In this document: positions 56,071 to 64,000 of the stretch, one piece after another
Layout: the number at the start of each line of letters is the position of its first letter
Position numbering within the stretch: the first letter of the stretch is position 1
Assembly (NCBI GenBank): GCA_022478985.1
Contig: JAKSZP010002697.1
Location: 1 to 64,000 of the forward strand
Source: Massospora cicadina
Lineage: Eukaryota; Entomophthoromycota; Entomophthoromycetes; Entomophthorales; Entomophthoraceae
Reading direction: 5' to 3'
Length of the DNA stretch: 64,000 bases
Notes under the pieces: generated by a model
Told to the model about the DNA's origin: nothing
What the model saw: only the letters and a program-made list of their open reading frames with translations
Database searches by the model: none
Position numbers and translations under genes: made by a program

Positions 56071-57299
56071 TAGATTTAGCATCTGGGACATAGTCCATTA
56101 GAATATACCATGTTCTCATCTCAGAAGAGGACTTAGACCAATACTTGCCTCATATACACTAACTTATTGATAAATTTACCATATAAGGCTTTTTGGTTTG
56201 ATGTTTATGTGTTGAGCAGTTTGACAGTTGTGCATTTTAAGCCAGTATTGCATTATAGTGAATCTTTATGCAAAGTGCTTGATATTTAGATTAAATTCTG
56301 TTTAGAACAACTTTTAATTATCAAATGCATATAGATAATTTGTGTGAGGTGTACATGTGGCCTGATCTATATGCTTGAACATATGCTATAATTTACGGCA
56401 TGTCACTCATGACCTTTTCTCTGGCAGCGGCTTGTTTAAGCTATAAAGATTTCTCCAGAGCTTTTAAGAACAGATATACCAAAACATAACTTTTATAACT
56501 TAATCTCAAACACATATTTTCGTTAAATATGTAGTTTTCATGATTTATCACCAAATCATCTATTATATTGTGTCAATGTCTGGTACTGCCAAATTTTATC
56601 TAATGAAACAAAGATCAAATATATGTTTAATCTATCAGAGGTTTCAGATAAATGTTTTTTACACATAGAAATATAGTTTGACCAAACTTAATTACCTTGG
56701 AGCTCATTTATGGCGACATAGAAGATTTTAGTAATTTATACTAAAAACAAGTTGATGCATTGTAATCTCTATAGACTTTCCAGTGCACAAGAAAGGCATC
56801 AAGCTATAGTGTTAGACTGAAATTTATCTTTCATCCAAGACTGACTATGCTATCACTTGTTCAATTTTAAACAAACAGTGGAGATAGTGTAATTGAAACT
56901 GATATAAATAAAAGTTGTTGGCTTTAGTCACTGAATACTTTCATTCTAGACTATCCATTGACCTTCAGGTGGATTAAACACTATACAAATTTAGCCGAGT
57001 GATCAGCATCTTCCTCTGGTTCTGAGACCAAAGTCAATTTAAACACAAGAAATTGTGATTTATTCACAAACACATTTGGTGAAAAAGCTTTCATGTCGTC
57101 TCAAATTTATAATAAAATGAAGAGATCTCATGCCAAGCAACATTATAAATTTTGATGAAAGGAAGACAGAGGCTTAAATTATAAAAAAATTGGCATAAAG
57201 TATGCTTTATGATAATTTGTAACGGTCCCTGCCATGGCCATCATAATGGAAAAATTTTACATCCCTTATTATCAAAGAAAGGAAACACCCCATGACCAT
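56071..57299. other. Non-coding, AT-rich, nothing recognised
   Basis: It lies between element H and the first gag-like text of element J. Stops are dense in all frames. It may include the missing 5' LTR of J, but no partner was found. Confidence 0.35.
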
Positions 57300-59500
57300 A
57301 ACCACTTATAAAGATTGTTGACTTGGGCACATTAAAGAGTAATTCATGGCTGTTGCCCCTTAGATTAAGCTCAATTTAACATCAAATTAACGAGTACATC
57401 CTACCCCACATTGTCACCAAATCCGCTGAGGCATACCTGGACAAATTGAGAGAATATGTCGTAAGGTTTGCAAAAAACTCAGCAAATTGCAATCTAATCT
57501 CTGAGAGGGACGGAATCACTTTATTCAATTTGAGTGAAACATCCCCAGACAAAAATCATTATCTTGTGGATGCAACAATAAAGAAAACTTTTGCTGATAA
57601 ATGATGGCCCAGAGGAAATTTGAACAAAAATTCCAGCACCCTCAAAATATGGCAAAAACCTCTCTTAGGGTGCTATACAAGCCATTCACTTCATCCTTAT
57701 AAAGTCCTCAGAGAACAACAGAAACCCCAGGAAACTACACTGACCAAAGGTATAAGCGCCCTTGGGAATGATCAATAGTCACCTACTTTTCATAGAAATT
57801 CACAGAACACCCTCCACCTCACCTATACTAGTATATTTGCCTGGCACCCTTCCAGTAGCAGAATGCTGGGTTATTTTGTAATCACTTAATTAAGTGCAAT
57901 TTATCTAAAGAAAATTTAGAAATTATTATTGAGCTATAAAGATTCTTCACCCTTGAACAAAATCGCCGCGCCCTATAGAGAGGCTCCACATGTTGATCTT
58001 AGTGATGGCAGTATCTGTCTCTCTGTTGTTCCCAATGCTAGCGTCCCCTAAATGGGGATAACAAAAGATCACACCCCAAGGAATTGGAGCATCAGCCATC
58101 TGCCCACATTCTCTTTCTCCAACTTCCTTTTGAACTGAACTCCCAATGCTTTAAAAATAATCTACCATAGCTAAGGTCAGGCTTTAGAAGGCCCTATGAC
58201 AGAATGGTAGATCTAAAGGGTGCTGGCGATATCATGATTGGGGACATGCTGGTGACCGTGCCCATTATCAAGTGCGCCTCCAGGACAATCCCAATTTTAG
58301 ACCAATCCTTACCAAGAAATTAAAGATGCAGCTGCTAAACCCAAATCAAGCAGCTATACTTCTTTGTGAGAGTCATGGGAAAGATTTCTGCCAATTCTCA
58401 GCTTAGTAGTCAAGATGTATATGATGTTCATGGATCAATATTTCCCACAACGTTCCCCTAGTAGATCCTACTCCCAAATATTCAGAACGACGATGCTCTG
58501 TGGAATATGGATGCTATTATGGGTTTTTTGAAGTACAACTGATGGAAGCCAAGTCTTTCCTTAGCATTTCAGATATTTGACCTAATAAAATCAGTCTCAT
58601 ATCACTACATTTATGTTTATGGACTGAATCTGTTGAGATTGCGTTAGTATAAAGCTTAAAGAAGCATATTTGGCCTAATGCGCTCACTTGACATTTTAGT
58701 CATGCGTCATGTTGATTAGATCTATCAAACAAATACTTCTTTCCTAGATAAAACACCTGATCACTCCCTCTTAAGTGCATAAACATACGATGTTACAGTG
58801 ATAAGACCTACCTATTACCCCTCAGATGAGGTAGCTCATCTGGTGTTGAGTATATTGGACAAACTCAAACTGCAAGCCACCAAAAAGGGAATATGAGTCC
58901 TCTAAATAACAGCAATTATTGGCTCTACTCAATGATATGCAAAGAAAAGCAAAAACGTGGTCTTACCACCTACTATACCAGATTTCTCACCTAAGGGAAG
59001 ATTCACCTTCTATTTCACAATTATCCACATAATGGTAGCTACCATGGCATTAAGGCCCCAACTACTGTTCTCCTAATTACAATAATGATCTATTGCTTCA
59101 AGCCCAAATGACCAAATCAAGGCTTTCCAACAGCTGGCTTATTCCATCAAACTCCCGGATAAAATTGTCATTGCCATATTCTGGGCTTCCCTCAACCAAG
59201 AAAAGAGTTCCCATGCGGCATGGTACAATAAACCCCAGACTCTCGAGGTAGCATACAAACTGGCCCAACAGATTAAGGATTAACCAGATATAGATGAAAA
59301 TGAATGCAATCCCTATAAAAACCATGCCGCCATCCTAATAGTCCACCTCTGTGCACTTTTAATGAAGGCGTGTTTATTATATTTATTGTCAAGAAAAGAT
59401 CTACTGACAAAAAACGAGTTATATGAACAATTAGCAAAAGCGCTTTTAAGATTGATGCCATGGAAGAGAACCACTGAGATACCACCACTTTAATCTGACA
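57300..59500 (+). pseudogene. Element J gag remnants
   Basis: Helical fragments in order: KSAEAYLDKLREYVVRFAKNS (about 57425-57485), TSPDKNHYLVDATIKKTFADK, and at about 59110-59280 AFQQLAYSIKLPDKIVIAIF and QTLEVAYKLAQQIKD. They resemble Gypsy capsid helices in character only. Position upstream of a protease and RT supports gag. Strongly decayed, and the intervening text (57700-59080) gives nothing clear. Confidence 0.5.
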
Positions 59501-59969
59501 GTACTTGCTCTCACCCCCTACGCCCCCTATGCCTGAGTACAGAGGGGTCTACGAGCTGGTAAGCCCCCTCCCATAACCTTGGTGCCACACTTTGGCCCCT
59601 CAAAGGACAGCTAGATGCTCACAATCAAGTGCTTACCTTGATCATCAGCGCTATACCTTTAATATGTTGGTGGCACAGCCTGACTTTTAAAGGCCCCAGC
59701 TTATGGATCTCTTGTAGGGACGTAGCTAATAGCCCCACGGGCGACCTCTTTAATCTAGTAAAACTAGAGTCCCTGATGGTGTCCTCATATCAGTTCGCAG
59801 TGATGGAGTAGGTTAAGGAGGAACACCAATAAATTTAATTTTTAAAGACCAACCATGTGTGCCCATTGACGGACACCTTAGATCCTACTTTGGTCCAATT
59901 TTCTATGCCCAAGCAACACCAATGCCATCTCAATTCCTCAATAAGCCCCAGAATCATAGCAAGCTTGCT

Positions 59970-60480
59970 GCAAGCATTGACACCAACTCTGGCATATGCA
60001 CCATGAATGGCCTCATATAACTATTATTATGCTTACTTTCTTTTTGCTGTGGATATCACAGTTAGTTCAAGACGAGCTTTATTTATTGTCTTGGTGGATA
60101 CTGGCTCCTTTGGAAACTTTTTTGACCTCATGTTGGACCAGGCATTGGATCTAACAGCTACTGTGGGGCCCCAGTCATGGGGTCTCATGACTACCAATAA
60201 TCACACTATCCTTAATTGGTCCGCTGAACTCTTTGGCCCATATATATTATTTCCATGCCAGTTTCTCAGCGATTCCTGGCCTACTCTAACATTTGATTCT
60301 AAGCGTTGGTTGGTGGTACTAAAAGTCAGTGTCCATAAACTTCAAGCAAAGCATACGTGCCTCTACAGCCTTCTAGACACTCAGGTGAGATCCCTCTGCT
60401 CCTACCCTGACAGAAGGGAAAGCAGTAGTAACCACCATGAAGCATTTAACCTCTAAAACGGTAGCTGACTTTCCCACTAT
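59970..60480 (+). pseudogene. Element J protease
   Basis: The open frame 60007-60456 contains ALFIVLVDTGSFGNFFD, with the catalytic D-T-G and hydrophobic preceding residues, then LDQALDLTATVGPQSWGLM and a long C-terminal part. It is the only nearly unbroken coding piece of J. Confidence 0.78.
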
Positions 60481-61290
60481 TCCAAAGATACTCAAGCCCT
60501 ATAGTGATCTTTGATGTAAATAGGACCAACTGCCTACCACCCCACTCCAAGTTCAACTTAGTCTATCTCTTGATAATGGATTTCATCAAGATTAACTGCC
60601 CCCTTAACATCTACATCGCGACCAAGGACCAAGCTTAAAACCTAGATGATAATATGATAGCCAAAAGGTGGCTAATTAAGAAAAGTCGCTGGTATTGTCA
60701 CCAGCGGTTTTCACTAAGAAACTAGTCAGCATCCTGAAACCATGAACAGACTATGTCAATTTAAACAACTTTATATAACAACCTCTACCAATTACCACTT
60801 GAGGCCACCATCTCATAAAGCAATTTCAAAGTCCAAAGTATTCTCAAAAATAGATCTCGTGAATGGTTTTTATCAAGGATGATTGGAATAATGGAAATAA
60901 TGACTAACGGCCATCCAAACGCTCCATGGCATCTACCAGTTCAAGGTCATGCTTTACTAAAAAGCTCATATAATATTTAATTTGGTGATCAATCATGCGC
61001 TGGGAGTTTTCCACTTTACTTTCACAGTGGTATCTAAAGACAAGATCCTGGTACACTCCCCCAAGCAAGAACAACACATAAAAGACTTAGTAGCATTAAT
61101 TACCACCCTACAGAGAGCTTGAATGTATGAAAAGCCCCAAAATGTGATTCTCAGGAAAAAATTTTAATTATAAGGAAAATTTATACTTAAAAATGAACAT
61201 GTCATTGACTTTTCAAAACTAGAACAACAATGTCGTAGTCAACCCTACCAGCCTGAACAACACTACATTTCTTAGTATTTGTCACATTCT
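60481..61290 (+). pseudogene. Element J reverse transcriptase
   Basis: Fragments: TDYVNLNNF (about 60750), YSQK or FSKIDLVNGFYQG-type text (about 60840-60880), LHGIYQFKVMLY (about 60925), NLVINHALGVFHF, and DKILVHSPKQEQHIKDLVALITTL (about 61040-61110). The catalytic box is not readable (VVSKDKILV where Y-x-DD-I-L-V is expected). Many stops. Confidence 0.7.
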
Positions 61291-61940
61291 TAAAAAAATT
61301 CTCTTAGCATCTTGAAACTGGCCTTTCCCCTCCACCCCCTAATGGGAAAGAATGCACCATTTGTCTGGATGGAAGAGTGCAAGCATGCCTTTGATGCTAA
61401 TAAGTAAGACTTTACCACTGCACCCATAATGCTCCCTGCTGACCAAGATAAGCCATTCATAGTAGCATGTGATGCCTCAATAATGGCTGTATGAGAAGCT
61501 CTGCTACAGGAGCACAATGGATGCGAGAACCTGGTGGCTTATTTAACTAGAGAATTCCCCAACGCCAAACGCTCATGGACGATCTACAACAAAGAGCTAG
61601 CCGCTGTCCCCTGGTCCATGATGAAAATGCAACTACTTACTAATGGGAGCGAAATTCATGGTGGCAATGCATACAGACCACAGGACACTGATATTATTGC
61701 AAACCACAGAAGATAATGCATCATATTACCAGGACATACAGCGACCTCTTTGTAATTTTAGATACAATAGCTGTACGAGGACTTACCCAGAAACTACCAG
61801 ACACCTTGAGCAGAAGCCCATCTGTTGGACTGATCCCATCAAAGATGCAGAACCAGTAACAGTGATTTACCCAGAAAATGTCCTGACAGATCCCCTGGTG
61901 GCGTTGGCTACGATCAACACTATCACACACCCTTAAAATC
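61291..61940 (+). pseudogene. Element J RNase H
   Basis: FPLHPLMGKNAPFVWMEECKHAFDA (about 61325) leads to LPADQDKPFIVACDASIMAV (61434-61494), GCENLVAYLTREFPNAKRSWTIYNKELAAV (about 61520-61610) and KFMVAMHTDHRTL (61645-61685). The DAS, E and D-H positions of the active site are visible. A degraded QKLPDTLSRSP near 61790 is the usual post-RNase H motif. No integrase follows. Confidence 0.8.
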
Positions 61941-62523
61941 CAAGACCCACCCATTAAGCCCAATATTAAACCAAACAACAGCTAAAGCCCCCTCCTAGGC
62001 CAATTCCTGCAAATCAACCCCATAAATAGATGATATTGAGACCTCCCCCTAAATGTCATATTAGATGAAAAAGCAGAAATCCTTGAAGAACAGGCCCTGA
62101 AGTATATAATACTAGCAGGGTAAAGCCCCTCCAGATGATACTCCCAAAATGATAGGGCCATTTACTTTCACAAAAAAATATAGCCACCCAAGGTCTTGTG
62201 ATCATGGGCCATAAGGTAATATCATGACCACCCAGAGAAGGGCCATACTGGCGTCAAGAAGTGCATTAAGTTGATAAAGTGATTTTATGAATGGAATGGG
62301 TTAACAAAAGACTTGCCCGCCTGAGTAGAGGGCTACATTGTCTGCATGAGATATAGCCAGATAGGATGGGTCAGAATGGATTCCTACAATCACTATAACA
62401 GTGGAAGTACCACGGACGTCATTTTTGGTGAACTTAATTGTATGTTTGTGTTGTAATTTTTGAATGCCACATCATCCAGCTTAATATAATATAATGTACA
62501 TCTATGTTTTAACCGCTGGGGGA
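61941..62523. other. Region right of J, no integrase recognised
   Basis: Where an integrase of about 1 kb should be, there are only 0.58 kb of stop-rich sequence. A G-rich run gctgggggatg at about 62514-62525 precedes LTR L and could be a polypurine tract. Confidence 0.4.
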
Positions 62524-63576
62524 TGTTTTATTATGATAAACCTATAGCGGATGTGGGAGTTTTCAATATTTTTACATTATTGTTTGGTATAATTCCAAAT
62601 AGGATACTAACCAATTTCACCAGAATTGATTCTACCAGATTATTAATGTTCCATAAGGAATGATTCTGTCAATGTTTGCAAGTGTTTCAAAAATTGATTG
62701 AATATCAATAGTTTATTATCTTACAAAGATCAACTGAGGCGTTGTCACCAATTAATAAGGGTTTATTTTAAGGTTGGTGAAGCGCTGACAACGCTTGTAT
62801 GGCAGTAACTTGTGGGTTAGTCTAAAAACAACGCGACTTGCTATTAATAGATAAAAAGTCCCTTTATCTAAGCAAGTTGCCAGCTTAATAAAGCTAATCC
62901 GTTATAATTGAATAAATGCGCTGGGTCAAGATCTTTAGAAATCCAACTTAGGCGGGGTCATGATCTAGGTGGCGCAGAATCTGACTAGGCAATTAAAATA
63001 ATCACCATTTTGGATTGCTAAGACTAAATTCATTGGAAAAGATTGTCACTCCCACCTGTATACCAATGAAAGAGTTGGGCGCTAAGTTTCCTATGTAAAT
63101 TCCTTAGTTTATTAAATAAAAGCAGACTCATGGAATGGAATAAATAAACATACTGCTATACATTTTTTGTATAGTGCTCTAGTGATTAAAGTCAAAAGGA
63201 TAATTCTCATATTTCTATATTTTCTCTCTTTTTAGCACTAGATTCTATATTTTCTCCCAATATCCTAAAATATCTTGTGTCAAGAGTGGAAGAGAGATTC
63301 CCTTGTTGTCCAGAAGTTAGCCAACTCTAGCTAAAAAGTTGAAGGGATAGTTTTCACTTATCAGGATTTTTAAAGTGCCTTTATTGGGTTGAATGAAGGT
63401 TGTAAGTACCTGTCTATATGAGAAAACCTGAGCGGATCAAATTCGATTTGTTGTAATGAACTCAGTTAAGATAATTGTCTAAATATAATTATAACTATGC
63501 CCGCATTTATCATTATCTTAATCAATACTAAACTAGCACTAACACAAACCTATGCAGTAAATCTCAAAAATTTTAC
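62524..63576 (+). repeat. Probable LTR L
   Basis: A segment starting TGTTTTATTATG and ending AATTTTACA, followed at once by a primer-site-like tTGGTGTTCACTACAGGGG, which resembles the site of element C. It contains cctatgtaaattcc and aataaa motifs. Its partner is not in the window, so the ends rest on these signals only. Confidence 0.5.
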
Positions 63577-64000
63577 ATTGGTGTTCACTACAGGGGTAAT
63601 TGAATTTTAACACCAAAGATTACATCAGAAACTATCAGCGGAATGTTGTATAAGAATGAAATTTAGAATTTTGTGGACAGTAGTTAGAAGCTGGAACCTG
63701 AATACAACGGATTTGGCATCTAAATCTGATTTGAATACCTTGGAATAAAGATTGACAAAAGCATATAATAAACAGAGCAGGTTGAGAAGGTCAATAATAA
63801 TCTAAGTGGAAAAGTTACCTTCTTGATTTGGAATGAGACTTAATTAATAAAGGAATTAATGTTTTAAAAGGCTTTTTTGGAAGCAGATAGAGAGCGATTA
63901 CATCAGCTAAAGATGATTTAACAAAAATCCTAAAGAGGTTTCATGACCTATATTATCACAAGTGCAACTGTGCGCAGAAAGAGGCATATGTGGTCAATAA
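63577..64000 (+). other. Start of a further element: primer site and leader
   Basis: The primer site (63577-63596) is followed by 0.4 kb with charged, coiled-coil-like short frames near 63780-63960, as in the gag leaders of B and E. The element continues beyond the window. Confidence 0.4.

Noticed and set aside
1..64000. CRISPR arrays, bacterial operons, rRNA genes
   Set aside because: No spaced direct repeats, no ribosome-binding-site-led gene clusters and no rRNA segments were recognised. Content is eukaryotic transposable elements.

Overview
This window holds no recognisable host gene. It is a dense, AT-rich graveyard of nested retrotransposons of the kind found in large, repeat-bloated eukaryotic genomes. 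Most of it is decayed Ty3/Gypsy LTR retrotransposons, with one near full-length L1/Tx1-like LINE of higher GC than its surroundings, one ORF1-only LINE derivative, and short tRNA-derived SINEs. The mix of chromodomain-bearing Gypsy elements, chromodomain-less Gypsy elements and an L1/Tx1-type LINE fits fungi at least as well as plants or other eukaryotes. I cannot fix the species.

Left stack (1-24629), outermost to innermost. The 3' end of a + strand chromodomain Gypsy element (F, about 1-535) is followed by a - strand Gypsy element G (about 600-24629). G is interrupted twice. A complete + strand chromovirus A (1584-14887, near-perfect 5-bp target duplication) sits in the last coding module of G, and an ORF1-only LINE derivative (18225-20151, 15-bp duplication) sits exactly at G's protease active site. 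Element A is itself interrupted by a complete + strand Gypsy element B (4016-11146, duplication gatgt) between its protease and reverse transcriptase, and its 5' LTR carries a small SINE (SINE2). At the A, B and ORF1-only insertions the host reading frame continues across the junction, which confirms the nesting.

Middle (24630-29629) is non-coding and holds one intact 289-bp tRNA-derived SINE (SINE1, 26790-27078). Right stack (29635-51501): Gypsy element E, bounded by 1.05-1.09 kb LTRs and the duplication ctatc, contains a complete - strand Gypsy element C (31020-37549, duplication cagat) in its leader, an unidentified insertion of about 744 bp in its gag, a SINE2 copy in its zinc knuckle, a SINE1 copy in its integrase, and a 5.3-kb LINE (44920-50204, 17-bp duplication) between pol and the 3' LTR. 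Beyond it lie a small deletion derivative H (52836 to about 56070) whose 3' LTR carries a solo LTR (K, 55375-55935), the gag-protease-RT-RNase H remains of another Gypsy element J (about 57300-61940), and an LTR (L, about 62524-63576) with the start of a further element running off the window.

How the parts relate: the LINE, the ORF1-only element and SINE1 share the same 35-40-nt 3' tail, and SINE2 has a weaker version of it. This points to one LINE-encoded machinery mobilising several non-autonomous passengers. The Gypsy elements B, C and E share a primer-binding site beginning TGGTGCT, G has a one-mismatch version, and B, E and G share a substituted RT catalytic box (YLND or YLNN instead of YLDD).
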